Assembly (NCBI GenBank): GCA_034231615.1
Contig: CM067298.1
Coordinates: 52,666,883-52,730,882 of the forward strand
Origin: Meghimatium bilineatum
Lineage: Eukaryota > Mollusca > Gastropoda > Stylommatophora > Philomycidae
DNA length: 64,000 bases
Direction: 5' to 3'
Shown: positions 1 through 11,204 of the stretch, piece after piece
Position numbering within the stretch: position 1 is the stretch's first letter
How the letters are laid out: every line of letters begins with the position of its first letter
Program-made: the position numbers and the translations under genes
The notes under the pieces: generated by a model
What the model saw: only the letters and a program-made list of their open reading frames with translations
What the model was told of the DNA's origin: nothing
The model's database searches: none

Positions 1-280
1 TAAAGTATTAAATAAGACTGAAGAGACATAATAACCAACATTATACTGTATGTATTAAAGTAGAGTATGTAGAATTTCATAGTTTCTACAGTCTTAATGG
101 TGTTTTCTTCTTCATCAAATTATTCATAATCTATCAGCAATTTCATAGAGATATGTTTCTGCTTAAAACTGCTGAGGTAATGAGAGAGAAGGTGCAGACT
201 TGTATCTGTATTTGGCAGATAATGGATACAGGGAACATTCTGTTGCTTAGCAAGTTCATTCACGCTTGTGGTTGCGTCTG

Positions 281-788
281 TGGATCTTACCAATAGCCCA
301 CTAGACAAACCACCCATGCAACAGAAAACCTTAGTGGATGACATGTCGTTATATTGAGGTTATATTCTTAGAGAAGCTTCATGACACGTCATCTATACAA
401 TTGTGCTTTTATTTTGTTGTTGAAATGTGTTTCATGTTTACCTGAATATATATGTCACCCTCTGTGGTTGGGAGAGAGCAAGAGATGTGCTGTGCAGCAC
501 TGGGCAGGAGGAAACTGACAGCAGTTTTTTCTATGGCTGAAACCCATCATAGAGGCACAGTGACTCAGGACGTGACAATCCTTTTGACTTGAACATTTGG
601 TTGCATGCCTGGAGCAATAGAGATGTTCAACATAACCAGTAGTCAATTGGTGAGCACATGAGCACAGTGAACCTTATCTTGGCTACAGTGGCTAGGAGCA
701 GTGCATAGGTTGAAACCTATCTTCCGGGAGGTGTGATAGTTATTATCTGGCTCTGTCCCGGGGTGGGCCAAAAATCCACAGACCTCCC
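281..788 (+). repeat. Left arm of inverted repeat pair (dispersed repeat family C)
   Basis: This stretch reappears in reverse complement at 1833-2350. Shared blocks include the segment starting ACCAATAGCCCACTAGACAA, a TAGATGACATG / CATGTCATCTA-type hairpin at its outer end, a central block around GGACGTGACAATCCTTTTGA, and an inner end reading GGGGTGGGCC..AATCCACAGAC. The arms are diverged, so this looks like two old insertions in opposite orientation. A third copy of only the outer hairpin part is at 19565-19665. No transposase coding is seen, so it is probably a non-autonomous element or SINE; the class is unknown. Confidence 0.75.
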
Positions 789-1251
789 AGCAATATAAGG
801 CCATTTAATGGCATTAGGTCAAAGGGCATGAGCCCATGGACCACTGAACACCAACCAACCAACCAGCAAGATCATTCTGGATGTGGTTTTGGAAATTCTT
901 AATTAAATGTGATACAAGCAGAACTGAGAACTTGTAGGGCAGAATGATTACTGGGTAGTGTGTTTAACAGTGCAGCCATAGAACCATTAGTATGCATACT
1001 CATTAACATCTGCTGGGGGAGACTTATTCCTTATCGGCTTGCCTGTTGTAAAGTTTTGTCAGTTCATAACCATCAGGTGTTTTTATAGAAACCTGCTTTT
1101 GCCTACAAATTTGTAGTAGTATATGTACAGAAGATGACTAAAGTAATACTTGAAAATAAATGAATAGACTAATGAGCTCATATGATAATGACTTTACTGA
1201 TAATGATTTATTTTCTCATAAATTATGCCCTGACAATGTTTACTTTTACAG

Positions 1252-1472
1252 TCAAATCAGTTGCTGGAAAAACTACGGCACCTAAGAACCCCAGCTTTAT
1301 CATTCAGCGAAGATAACATGCAATCAACAACCACAACTCCAAACAGTGACAAAGATGACACATCAAAGAGAATTGGTCAGGGTCCAAGAATGTCTAAAAT
1401 TGTTAGAGTGCTGAATTCCAACAGACCACAGTCTGGTACAAAAAGAACTGCTTCTGAAAACAGTCCAGAGAG
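1252..1472 (+). CDS. Internal exon of unrecognised plus-strand gene
   Basis: This 221-base exon is open throughout. A TTTACTTTTACAG acceptor precedes it and AG|GTAAAA follows it. It starts in phase 0 (SNQLLEKLRHLRTPALSF…) and ends with two bases of a codon (…SENSPE-R). The first residues look like the end of a coiled coil or amphipathic helix. The rest is Ser/Thr/Lys-rich and low in complexity, with basic clusters (SKIVRVLN, GTKRT), as in a disordered tail. The phase matches the exon at 8198-8277, whose first G completes an Arg codon. I do not recognise the family. The exon sits in the spacer between two inverted repeat arms (281-788 and 1833-2350). Earlier exons must lie left of this window. 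A retroposed fragment is unlikely, because both splice borders and the downstream phase agree. Confidence 0.75.
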
Positions 1473-1832
1473 GTAAAAATAAAGATTAGAAATTTTGAAT
1501 CATAACAAGTGTCAAGCTACAAGAATCTGTAATTTGTGTTCATCATCATGTGACATATTCTTTCCAGAAGGTAGTCTTCTTTATCTATCTTCTGAACACC
1601 TCATGATCTTTGGTGAGTTGAAATACCCCCTCCAGATATATCATTTGTCCATCTTCGTCTTGGTCAGCAGCTTCCTTTGCTGCTGTTTACTCTGCCTTCT
1701 GCTATTAGTCTTTCCATGCTATGTCTCTTTAGATGACCAACAAATTTCAGCTTTCTTGTTATAATGTTATTTAGGAGCCATCCCTCTTCGACGTTTAATT
1801 ATTGTAGCAAATCCAGTTTTCATTATGTTGAT

Positions 1833-2350
1833 GGGAAGTCTGTGGATTTTCGGCCCACCCCAGGCCAGGATCAGAGACTAATTATCACACCACCATGAAG
1901 GTAGGTTTCAATCTATGCGCAGCTCCGAGTCACTGTAGCCAAGATAGACTGTGTTCATTCCCCGCAACCAATTGGCTACTGGTTATGCCAAGCTTCTCTA
2001 TTGCTCTAGGCATGCAACCAAATGTTCACGTCAAAAGGATTGTCACGTCCTGAGTCACTGAATCTATGATGGGCCTCAGCCATAGGAAAAAAACAGTGTT
2101 GTCAGTTTCTTTCTCCCCATTGCTGCGCAGTAAATCTCTGGCTCCCTCCCAACCACAGAGGGTGCGGTGCATACACAAACAAAAAACAACATGGCATAAA
2201 ATACATTGCAACAAAAAAATAAAAGTATGAGAAGCATAATTGTATAGATGACATGACGCTTCTATAAGAAGATAACCTTAATATAACATGTCATCTACTA
2301 AGTTTTTTTCTGTTGCATGGGTTTGTCTAATGGGCCATTGGTGGGACCCA
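1833..2350 (-). repeat. Right arm of inverted repeat pair (family C)
   Basis: This is the reverse-complement partner of 281-788. Its order is mirrored: the AATCCACAGAC-type block is at its left end and the GACAAACCCATGCAACAG block plus the ATGACATG hairpin at its right end. It abuts a minus-strand reverse-transcriptase remnant at 2298-2905, and the RT reading frame runs a few codons into the repeat. The repeat may therefore have inserted into, or share an end with, that retrotransposon. Confidence 0.75.
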
Positions 2351-2905
2351 ATGATTGTAATACTTCTTTATTTGTCTTTTTTGCTGTCCATGGTATATGC
2401 AAAATTTTTCTGTAGCATCTCAGTTTGAAGGTGGCAATTTTCTTTGAGAAGAAAATTGATGACATGATTGTATAAAAAATTGTTTTATTTAGAGTCCATG
2501 CCTCACAGCCGTATATTGCCACAGGGAATATGCATGTTCTTATCAGACACTGTTTTACTTTGCTACTGATACCTTGCCAAAGTTTTTCATTTGGAGAAGT
2601 TTCTAAAATGCTGTTGCTATCTTTCTCTTAATTTCTACTGTGCACTTCCCTGAATTATTTATGTTTTTACCCAAATAAGTGAAATTTGATATGTCTTCCA
2701 GTTCATATGTATCAATTATTATTTTTGGTTGAGATTATACTTTATCAGTTGGAATAGTTTTAGTTTTCCTCATATTTCGAAACAGATTTTGAGATTCGCT
2801 GTGGAATTTTATTGACAGAATCATTTGTCGAGACCTTCTTCGTGTGTTGTTAAGAGGACTGTATCGTCTGTGTATCTGCTTTCTGGGATCTGCTGACCTC
2901 TACTG
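2298..2905 (-). mobile_element. Non-LTR retrotransposon RT remnant (C-terminal half)
   Basis: Read on the minus strand with frameshifts, this is the C-terminal part of a LINE ORF2 protein. A YTDDTVLL stretch near 2860 matches the YxDD catalytic box of the reverse transcriptase. It is followed by a TYLGKNIN-like block near 2680 and by IYGCEAWTLN and RCYRKILHIPWT near 2400-2520, typical of the region after the RT fingers and palm in several LINE clades. Stops and frame changes make it dead. The 5' part (endonuclease, RT motifs A and B) is absent. Confidence 0.75.
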
Positions 2906-3117
2906 ATGGTTAGAGGTTGATAATCTGTGTGTGTCATATCTTCAAATATGTGTAATGTCAAATATGTGTAATTTGTATTACGAAGGTTAATTTGATGAAA
3001 AAGACTTATGTACAGACATCTAGATACAAGGTCTAGAAATGCATCACACTTAAGGGTATTTTCTTCAGGATTCCTTGTGTTGACCTAGTATAAGCTAGAA
3101 AATAAGTACTTCTTCAG
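2906..3117. other. Unique flank left of the tandem duplication
   Basis: AT-rich sequence with no coding potential that I can see. It runs up to the left breakpoint, where AAGTTTTTCATGC begins at 3118. Confidence 0.5.
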
Positions 3118-3296
3118 AAGTTTTTCATGCTGATCTTGTGCAGCAATACATATGTTGACTTTCCCCATGCTTTTCTGTGGTTAGCGAGACAAAGTGACCA
3201 ATGAAACGTCTCATCATCAAGATTAGTGACTCTGAGTGAGATTAGCACACATGACTATTCCGAAGAACTTGGCAAATATAGATTCCTGGCTATTTA

Positions 3297-3375
3297 TGCG
3301 ACACAATGCATTTCCATTCTCTGGACTACATCCTGCTGGAAATATAGTAGTGCCATTGTCTTGCTAAAAGAGAGA
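3297..3375 (+). repeat. SINE-like repeat family A, 3' fragment
   Basis: Contains the family core CATTCTCTGGACTACATCC followed by a subfamily-specific insert (GGAAATATAGTA…CTTGCTA). The same insert is in the copy at 4448-4580. The repeat is recognisable from longer copies at 51176-51430 and 59670-59945. Confidence 0.6.
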
Positions 3376-3799
3376 TCCGGTGAGAACTTTCTGTGACGTT
3401 TTACAAGCTTCTTTCATGTCCTTTTGTATATCTAGATATATATTAATGGTTTATGTCAGGAACCCATGTACAGGTCTTTATATTTATTTTGGAGTTGCTT
3501 GTTTTGATGTTCTAGATTTATTTCTATATTTCTCCTAGTAAAATTAAACTCAAGTTATTGTGTGATTTGTGTACGCTCCATAATATTGTGACTGCTTACC
3601 TTTTGGTGCATAGCTTTATTGTGTTTATGACATGTAGTCATGTTCCTGTTTTCCAATTTTGATGGTAATATTGTATCTTGGCTGAAACATATTGGACAAG
3701 GGACCAGCAGATTTGCTTCTTTTTGAGGAATATTTCTTCTTCTTTAGTTCGCTAATAATGTCTATATCTGCAGTGCTGTTTCTTGTATAAATTGAACAG

Positions 3800-4210
3800 T
3801 ATTTTCATTTCTTTTTTTTTTGTACCATAAAGTTTAACCTTCATAGGTGTATCAGAAGGCCAGTATGTGCACCTTAATGTGTCATAGTTTGCACATTCTT
3901 GAAGGGTATGTTCTGAAGCCTGATTGGCTTGCCCACATGTACACTTTGCTGTTGTGTCAATTTTAGTCTATTGTGTCCAGTTCTGAGTCAAAATATGATG
4001 ACCTGTTCTTGTCTGTTAAGTAGGTGGTAGTTATCCCGTGATGGTAAGTTTGGCTTTCGTTGTGCCTTTAACATGGATTTCTTTTGGTGATAGCTGGTTG
4101 GTACATCCAGTTGCCGCATGTTAGAACCTTCCTTGGCCAGCTCTCTCATTTCCTGCTATTCCACAGTGATGGAATCCATTTCAGTAAATGTGCATGAAAT
4201 GAATTAGACT
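3800..4210 (-). mobile_element. LINE fragment: RNase H/C-terminal tail of jockey-like type
   Basis: The minus strand reads, with frameshifts, LNRQEQVIIF then LRTGHNRLKLTQQ, a pattern typical of the region after the RNase H domain in I/jockey-type LINEs. It is followed by a degraded Cys-rich tail. No upstream RT is attached, so this is a 5'-truncated dead copy. Confidence 0.6.
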
Positions 4211-4447
4211 TTGAATGCTTCAACAATGCCTGTGTAAAGTTTATTCCACTTTGCCTGGAACCTATTGAATGTTGATCTGCCTGTGTTGGAACCATGTTTC
4301 AAGCTTTCATTCAATTCATGTGTGATAGGTCAATAGGTTTGCGGTGCAACTTTCTGTAAATCTGTATTAATACAGAAAATCTGTACTAGTTGATAGGTAT
4401 GGGATTCAGACAATAATCTTCAGCCAAAGACGAATGTGTTGGACCAT

Positions 4448-4580
4448 TGGCAAAAATAAAACGGTGACACAGTGCATTTCCATTCTCTGGACTATATCCT
4501 GCTGGAAATATAGTAAGGCCGCTGTCTTGCTACAAGAGAGATGCAGTGGGAGTTTGAGAATGAACACTGAAGAAGACAGC
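4448..4580 (+). repeat. SINE-like repeat family A, 3' part
   Basis: Carries ATTCTCTGGACTATATCCTG, the subfamily insert, then GGGAGTTTGAGAATGAACAC and a GAAGAAGAC end. The GAACRC(A/T)GAAGAAGA end is the shared terminus of this family. A weaker fragment of the same family lies at about 5005-5100. Confidence 0.6.
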
Positions 4581-5574
4581 AATTTGCACTTTTTATTAAT
4601 TAATTTGTTCATGTGTTACTTGGGCGTGATAAGAGAGCAAAGAAAAAGCAACATTATCTGCCATATATGTCATAGGCAGCTGAGGAGGAATGAGTTTTGG
4701 GTGTCTAGCCATAGACCCAGAAATGCCATGATGTAATTAGATGTTTTGGCCGGAAGGAGCTATAAATCATGCTGCAACACATTCTGTTGCACATGTATCA
4801 GATGGAGTTTAAGAGAACAATGCAGAAGATTGATTAAATAATTTCTTCATTAATTCACTTGATGATTTCCTTCTTTAATAGCTTGACTGCTGTCGAAGGC
4901 AGACGGAGGAGGGCAGCCACTAATGTCAGTTACACAGCCGTGCCTTTAAATAAGTAAGTAATTATTTGAGGTCAAATATTGCCTGTTTGTTGTTGGGCCC
5001 AAAAGTGGAGCAAAGCTGTAAAATGTAAACCACGATACTACATTTTCTTTTCTCTGGACTAAATCTAGCTATACCAGCAGGAGTATGAAAATAAATGCAG
5101 TTTAAATATTCATGATTTAATATCAGTTAATTTTGAAAATGGGTTGACCATCACCAGAGTGCGTTACTAGGTCATGAATTCTCTGTGATTATGGACAGTT
5201 AAATTGATGGTTGGAAAGATACTGAAGTATCTGAAGGTGTGCTTTTAGTGGGAACCACGGTTATTGACTGACAGTAAGGAAGAACAAATGGGGTGGAGTT
5301 TGAACCATTTGCAGCGCTATCATGAAGAAGGTGATTTCTGTCTTCAATATTGATGGGTTACGAATCGTGTCATCACTTTGAGCCATGTAACATCCTGGGT
5401 CGCAGAAGAGCAAAAAATTCAAATCACTAGATGACGAGTCCCCATGCCATTACGTAACTAGAGCCTGTAGGTGTCTCCATTCATCCTCTTTGCTATGCCC
5501 TGATTCATCAGTACAGAATCACATGCAATTAAGCTCATATGACTTAGAATTTCTGCCACATGAAACTTGGAATA
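4581..5574. other. No gene recognised; degraded repeat material
   Basis: No convincing exon is present. It holds a weak family A fragment (about 5005-5100, TTTTCTTTTCTCTGGACTAA). TAAATAAGTAAGTAAT at about 4947 resembles the tail of a retroposed sequence. Confidence 0.4.
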
Positions 5575-6341
5575 TGTCACAGCCTAACGGTCAAATTCCA
5601 TTACACATTGCGATTATAAGTAGGAGAAAACTTGCTGATTTTGTCAACTAATTATGGAACAACAACTGAATTTCCGCCATATTTTACTATCAAATGTAGT
5701 ACCATGCATCATGGTTCATGATCATCGTGGTAAGATATCTACATGTTTTAGTTGTTGTTATATTATAATAATCATCTAGAATGTTCATTTATTCATTGAA
5801 AAACACACATAAAAACAATATGTATCAGGGGTTACAGTGTTGGCATTTAAAATAAATATGTTGTATATCCAGCTAGGCCTAGTCTTGACGAATGGAAGTT
5901 GTATGGGATTTCTTCATGTTTTATTAGTTTATTCAGTCTATATTATATTAGTTTGTATTTGAAACAACATATATACAACAGGAATAAGTATTTAGGAGGA
6001 TTTTAATCAATTTTGCCACACACTTCTCAAGTATTAGGGTTGTCAAGAAATTATATTTGTGATTTAAAAAAAAATGTTTTGTGATTCTCTTCCTCCCCCC
6101 CCCCCCCTTTTTCAGCTTCACTACTTGTTCACAAGTGTCATATCATACATACAACAAAAACATGATTATATTTATTATTCACTCCTTTATTTGTATGTGC
6201 AAAAATTATTTTGATATCTTTGCAAACAAAAAAATTATCACATTTACTAAACACTCACCAAAAAATTATGCACATTGTAAAAAAAGAAGCCAGGCCCAAG
6301 GGGAAAATTGTGTAAATTTTATTCGGGATCCTAAAGGTTAA
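5575..6341. mobile_element. TTAA element family 1, left-truncated
   Basis: The right end reads GGATCCTAAAGGTTAA, matching other members of this TTAA-flanked family (TTAACCTTTA.. termini). The body from about 5575 aligns with 16320-17100: shared blocks include ATTTTACTATCAAAT, ATATGTATCAGGGG and CATATCATAC.TACAACAA. No matching left terminus is seen. A run of 13 Cs near 6096 is longer in the duplicate. Non-autonomous, piggyBac-like by target site. Confidence 0.65.
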
Positions 6342-6349
6342 AACTTAGT

Positions 6350-6790
6350 ATGAACATCAATGCTATTGGCTTCAAGAACAGATCGTTAGTGCAAAGTATA
6401 CTTTTATATGGATGTGAAAGTTGGACACTCAATGCAGACACAGAAAGAAGGATTCAGTCTTTTGAAACCAAGTGCTACAGATGTTTGTTAAGAATTAGCT
6501 ACATAGAACACAAGACAAATATATTTGTCCGACAGCAAATGAACAAATTTGCTAATTATTAAGCAGAACTTTTGGTAGTGGGGAAATGGCGTAAACTTGT
6601 TTGGTTTGGACATGTAACGAGACATGACTTGCTGTCTGAAATTATTTTGCTAGGAACAGAAAAGGAAAAGAGTGGAAGGAAGAGAGGAGGATAAAGAAAT
6701 TCTAAAATTGATAACACCAATGAATGGTTTGGATGGAGAGATTTTTGTGCTGATGTATCCAGTGTGGCACCACTACCATCCTAATAGGTT
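6350..6790 (+). mobile_element. LINE 3' fragment, RT C-terminal domain (family R)
   Basis: The plus strand reads LLYGCESWTLNADTERRIQ, then SFETKCYRCLLRISYIEHKT, a stop near 6560, then KLVWFGHVTRHDLLSEIIL and NTNEWFGWRDFCADVSSVAP. This is the C-terminal tail of the LINE ORF2 family that also occurs at 10805, 46860, 49990 and 54113. It ends in a TTA-rich simple tail (about 6797-6815). It is dead, 5' truncated and has in-frame stops. Confidence 0.8.
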
Positions 6791-6884
6791 ATTGGTCTTA
6801 TTAATATTATTATTATAATTAGCACTAGTGGTCTGAATAGATTGATCTTTACTGTAATACTGATCTTGTTTTTCCAAAATCATA

Positions 6885-7890
6885 TTAAACATTACCATGG
6901 AAATCATCCCGTATATGGGTCCCGCGGTATTTGAAGGTGGTAACTATTTCATGTATGTGATCGTTAAACAAGATATTTGTTTTATCTTGCTTAGTTTCAC
7001 ATGTCACCAATATCTTGCTTTTATTAATGCTAATTTCCATGCCATATCTCTGACTAACTTCTTCCAACCATAAGGTGGTGAGTTTCTGGAGTTCAGGTTT
7101 GAAACCAGCCAAGAGATCAATACCATTGGTATAATGCAAGTTACAAAGTGGTCTACTGCCAATTGTTGTTGATATCTGGAGATGATGTAATGCCTCCTGC
7201 ATTACATATTCAAGATATATGTTAAAATGTACTGGGAAAAGTATGCAACCACGACACACTTCTATATCCGTCTTGAAAAATTTACCAATGTCATTATTTA
7301 TGGAAAAAAAACTGCTTGCATCTGTATACAGCTCTTCAATAACTTCTATGAAGTTTGTATTGAAGTTATATTGTCTCAGAATCTGCCACATGCAATTAAA
7401 TGCCTTTGTGAAATCATTTAAATTATACAAAGCATATTGATGTATTTATAAAATCACTTTATTAAGTGCTTTTCTATCAATATTTTGAGGTTAAAAATGC
7501 AATGTTAAGTAATTCCGTTTTTAAGGAAACCAGCAAGTTCTTCTGCGAACAATTCTTCTGATTTAGCTTGTATTCTATTAAGAATTATCTTTAGCATCAC
7601 CTTGCTGGAATATGTGATTAGACTAATAGTTCTGTAATTCTTGCACAGTTTGAATTTCTTAGGAAGCAGTATGACTAATTATTGTGTTCATTTTCTAGGC
7701 CATGTTTTTGGCTAATGGCTGTCATAACAGTGATCAAATCCTCTCTTATATGATTTAGGAGCTCCGATGTAATATTACGTCTGGTGATTTATTTTCTTTC
7801 AATGATCTTATGACTGTTGACACTTCTTCCCTCAATGTTTCTGCATTTTCCAATTCTCTGTTATTACACAAAATACCAGAGAGTCTGAGG
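6885..7890 (-). mobile_element. LINE reverse-transcriptase fragment (minus strand)
   Basis: The intact stretch 6885-7430 reads DFTKAFNCMW (motif A, with the catalytic first Asp kept), EVCRGCILFPVHFNIYLEY (motif B region, GC kept) and LHYTNGIDLLAG. That last stretch is the YADD box, with both Asp positions changed to Thr-Asn. It ends with a TFKYRGTHI block. Further upstream on the same strand, in other frames, are NYRTISLITYSSKVMLKIIL (near 7600) and EEVSTVIRSLKENKSP (near 7810). The loss of YADD and the frame changes mean an inactive enzyme. Neither the endonuclease nor the 3' tail is joined. Confidence 0.85.
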
Positions 7891-8197
7891 CAATTTCACA
7901 TTTTTTGACTCATATTTTGATGTTTTAGAACCATTGCAAATAAGTGCAGTCAAATTTTTTTTTACAGTAAATTTGTTGTATTTTTAGTTACATTTTATTC
8001 CTGTTGGCATGCCCAAATATTTCTGTGCCTTACATCGGTCAACTAAATGGCAATTTCTAACTTTTAAAGATTGTTGTGTTCTGACCCCTATTGGTTTGGT
8101 TAACTGACCCCAATTGTTGAGTTACATTAGCAAGTTTTCAAGTTGTATTATGAAATTGAGCATGTTGTTATATATTTAACTTCATTTTTTGAAATAG

Positions 8198-8277
8198 GAA
8201 AATGCGAAGAGGAGACCCATGTTCATCTCACTACTGCACTGAAAAGCTTAATATCTACAAATCTCCCAAGCATAAAG
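8198..8277 (+). CDS. Penultimate exon of unrecognised plus-strand gene (unit 1 copy)
   Basis: An 80-base exon bounded by TTTTTTGAAATAG| and AAAG|GTAAAG. Its first G completes the Arg codon left open by the 1252-1472 exon. It then reads KMRRGDPCSSHYCTEKLN and IYKSPKHK, and ends with one base (G) of a Gly codon. It joins in phase to 10120. The basic start and the two Cys residues (DPC, HYC) are notable, but I recognise no domain. An hAT-like MITE starts 21 bases past the exon end. The exon is duplicated unchanged at 27091-27170. The call rests on splice borders and phase, not on homology. Confidence 0.7.
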
Positions 8278-8298
8278 GTAAAGGTTGTTCGTATAACA

Positions 8299-8442
8299 CA
8301 GGCGTTCTCAACTTGGTGTTTTGAACCTCTGAAGCACCTTGGTGCAGTTGTAAATACACGTGCTAGCGCCATGTGAGTTAAAAATGTTCATGTGCACCAA
8401 TGCTTGCACATGCTCACCATCCGAAAAGGTTGAGAACCCCTG
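8299..8442. mobile_element. hAT-like MITE (144 bases)
   Basis: The left end CAGGCGTTCTCAACTTGG and the reverse complement of the right end (CAGGGGTTCTCAACCTTTTC) form a terminal inverted repeat of the common hAT/Charlie-like kind. The 8-base flanks (GTATAACA and AAGTAAAA) are only a weak match for a target duplication, so this is an old insertion. Confidence 0.7.
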
Positions 8443-9993
8443 AAGTAAAATGGCATTGTTATTAGTTATTTACACATTCATTTCCATTACTTTGAATTCT
8501 TGTTATTTCAGGCATTAGTGAATATGCTAATAAATCCTATTAGCAATTATTTCACTAATCTGAAATCACTGCAATCTGAGCACACCTATAATTACTTTTT
8601 GGTTCTTATTTGGAACCTGTGTTCCCCTCTATTTGATTATTTCCCTTGGCAATGTTTGTCAGTTGTAAAAAAAAACTGCTTTGTGTATGTGTGTATTTAT
8701 ATTTACTTATATGATACAAAGTTTTACTGCAGTTTCACATTTATGAAATGTGTTCTGAAATTTAGACGAATCCATGATCAATGAACTAGCATTATTGAAG
8801 CATTGTTGACTATCACTCTTGATGGGCTCTTGATGATAACAGACTGAATCACTGCAATCCTAAGCAAACCTCTGTGAAGGAAAAAAAGTAAATGTGGTCC
8901 CAAAATTATACACAGAAGAAAGGTGCAGATAGTGTATCCTTGCTGTAAACTTTGACACAATATAGCAAATGTACTGGTTCTTGAATTTTTTTGTTAGTAC
9001 AAAAGGCTATGTGATCATGAAATTGATACCAGAACAAATATAGGAAAGTAAAGGTGGTAGGAATGATGCTGGCCACACGTCACCCTTGACATGGTGGTCG
9101 TAGAAAAATACCTGCCTCCTGTCCTCCATTCACTAAATAGTTTAAAAGACTTCTTACTAATAGTGATCCTCCGTTGCCTGGCGTAGGAAAGTGTTTAGGT
9201 TTCATGTTTTTAAGTATGCAGATGTCTGAGAAGTCCAATGGAGGCTTGGGAAAAAAATATGTTACAGTGTTCTTCAAATGAATTAAGTGAGAGAAGGCAA
9301 TCTGACTTTTTTTTCACTTTTGTCTCTTGAAGTGTCTGCTGTGTTTTATTAGTCTTTAGTGTTTTTAATACCTACATGCACTGATCTTACCATGCCATCT
9401 GGGCAATCAAGATGTGTGTTTTTTGTTAGAGCTTGAGTCCATGCTGCAGTGCTAGAGAGGTATCTTCAAGCAATCTTCAAAATTCCTCCACTTGTGTGAT
9501 TGATTACCTATGCACAGTTCACAATAGAAGTCTCTTTGGAAGACATCCATCTAGCATGGGATATGATCAGCCCAACAAAGTTGAAACCTGATTAAGATAT
9601 GGATGCATTTGATCGTGGATCTTTGAAGGATCCTAATAGGAATATTATTCTGATCAGGACCATCAGGAACTTGTTCTGACACTGAAGATGAAATGAGTTA
9701 GACTATCATGCATGCATAGCATAGACAGTTCAGGATTTTGCTGCATGATATTAATAATGAAAGATACAAAGTGGACTAGTTCATCTTTAAAAGTATAGCA
9801 GCGATATAAATTTTTGATGTCTGAATGAAGGGAAAAAAAGCACAATTAAACAGTAAAATAATATTATGACAAAAATGGCATGTAGAATATCTATGTTTTT
9901 CATGGTTCTAGTTTTAGTTACAGCATCACATCATTCAAACTGAAGAATAGTAGTTTCCACCCTATGCACTTTAATCAATACTAAAAGAACATA
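8443..9993. other. Intron sequence, nothing recognised
   Basis: This lies between two exons of the plus-strand gene. Open stretches here (for example around 8500-8780 and 9080-9277) show no codon pattern, splice context or protein resemblance that I can support. Confidence 0.4.
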
Positions 9994-10035
9994 AGACATC
10001 AATAGTAGTAGTAGTAGTAGTAGCACTAGTAGTAA
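9994..10035. repeat. TAG-type microsatellite
   Basis: Run of TAGTAG… interrupted by CAC and TAA, about 85 bases before the terminal exon. The same length is present in unit 2. Confidence 0.85.
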
Positions 10036-10119
10036 TAGTACACATAGATAGTTTTTAAGTTAAAACTAATCATTTCAATATCTCTACCCTTGCATTACTA
10101 ATGTCTAATTCTATTTCAG

Positions 10120-10214
10120 GTAAAAAGAAAATCGGTCAACGAAATGTTTTGACCATTCTTCACAACCAGTCTATCACAGAAGAGTCAGGATTACCAACTG
10201 AGGAAAACTCATAA
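10120..10214 (+). CDS. Terminal exon of unrecognised plus-strand gene (unit 1 copy)
   Basis: A CTAATTCTATTTCAG acceptor opens this exon. With the leftover G from 8277 it reads G-KKKIGQRNVLTILHNQ, then SITEESGLPTEENS and a TAA stop at 10212-10214. Together the three exons give a tail of about 131 residues: helical start, Ser/Thr-rich middle, basic patches (SPKHKGKKKIGQR) and an acidic end. The KHKGKKK cluster could be a nuclear localisation or nucleic-acid/microtubule contact, but that is inference from charge only. No family was recognised. It is duplicated exactly at 29013-29107. Confidence 0.7.
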
Positions 10215-10804
10215 GCATTTTCAATGAAAATGTATATTCCATTATCTTAAGCATGCCATATAGTTTATATAGTCAGCAAAGATGGAGACTCTTATTTTAT
10301 GATATTTTTATCAGGTTAAATTTCATAATTACATCTGAAATATATATTTATTGAAATATACTTGAATTCAGTGAAGAAGTGTTGAATCTGACCATCTGAT
10401 GGCCACATTAAAACACATTCCCAATTCTGCAAATGTAGTTTGAAAATAGTGAAATGAAATTCAATAAGTTTGAGAAAATTGATAAAAACACTTGAAAGTT
10501 ATCGAAATCATCAACTGTATATATTTTGTCTTCATTGGTTGCCACTTTTTTGAGTGGTTTACTGTTTTGTCTTAGTTTGTGTTTTTAGAATACAGTATTT
10601 TGTATTTTATAGGAGAAAGAGGTGTTGCTATTCATTTTCTGTTACAGTAGCAAAGGCCAGAATATGGTCAGCGGGCAAAATCTAGCCTGTGGCGGAATTT
10701 TATATGGCCCTCCAGACTGATCTAAAAGTACTGCATGCACAAATTCCGTAGCTCATAAAACACAACTTAGAGCTACAAGGAACTAAACAAAACATCTTTT
10801 GACC
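10215..10804. other. Probable 3' UTR and flank
   Basis: Follows the stop codon. AT-rich; an ATTAAA at about 10408 could serve as a variant polyadenylation signal. Nothing else recognised. Confidence 0.35.
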
Positions 10805-11072
10805 CCCATCAATCATCAATAACACGTAACCCTTCAGGGTCGTAGGGGTACCACATTGGATGCTTCAGCACACAGAGTCCTCCAGCAAATTCTATCCTCA
10901 GCGATGCAGATGAGTGGAAAGATCTTGTCCTGCCCATTTCTTGACGTTGTCTGTCCATGCCTTTATTTTGTCCTCCTCTGCTTCTTCCCGTTTCGACAGT
11001 TCCATGCAGTATTATTTTTGACAAGACATCATGTCTGCATACATGTCCAAACCATGCTATGACCACCCTCAT
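10805..11072 (-). mobile_element. LINE 3' end, family R
   Basis: The minus strand reads WFGHVCRHDVLSKIILHGT, GRSRGGQNKGMDRQRQE and, at the end, WYPYDPEGLRVI. This is the C-terminus of the same ORF2 family as 6350-6790 and 46860-47330. A TGATGATTGATG-type tail closes the 3' end. 5' truncated. Confidence 0.75.
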
Positions 11073-11204
11073 AACAAACCAAAAAAGCTCAATCTGACCC
11101 CAGACTCAAAATAGATTGCCTGTTGTAAAAAATAATTTCAATTTTATTGCATACACACCTTTATTATAAATAGCATCTAAAAAGCTCAAAAGGTGCAGAG
11201 GATT

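Noticed and set aside
4434..4736. Plus-strand 100-residue open frame with TQCISILWTISCWK-type reading
   Set aside because: It is the translation of SINE-like family A sequence, which gives the same peptide in several unrelated places.
6885..7430. 181-residue open frame as a possible host gene (and its twin at 25778-26323)
   Set aside because: It contains RT motifs A and B and a ruined YADD box, so it is a LINE fragment. The twin is only the tandem copy.
9994..10035. TAG repeat and other short tandem runs as CRISPR-like arrays
   Set aside because: Simple microsatellites without spacers, in a eukaryotic genome.
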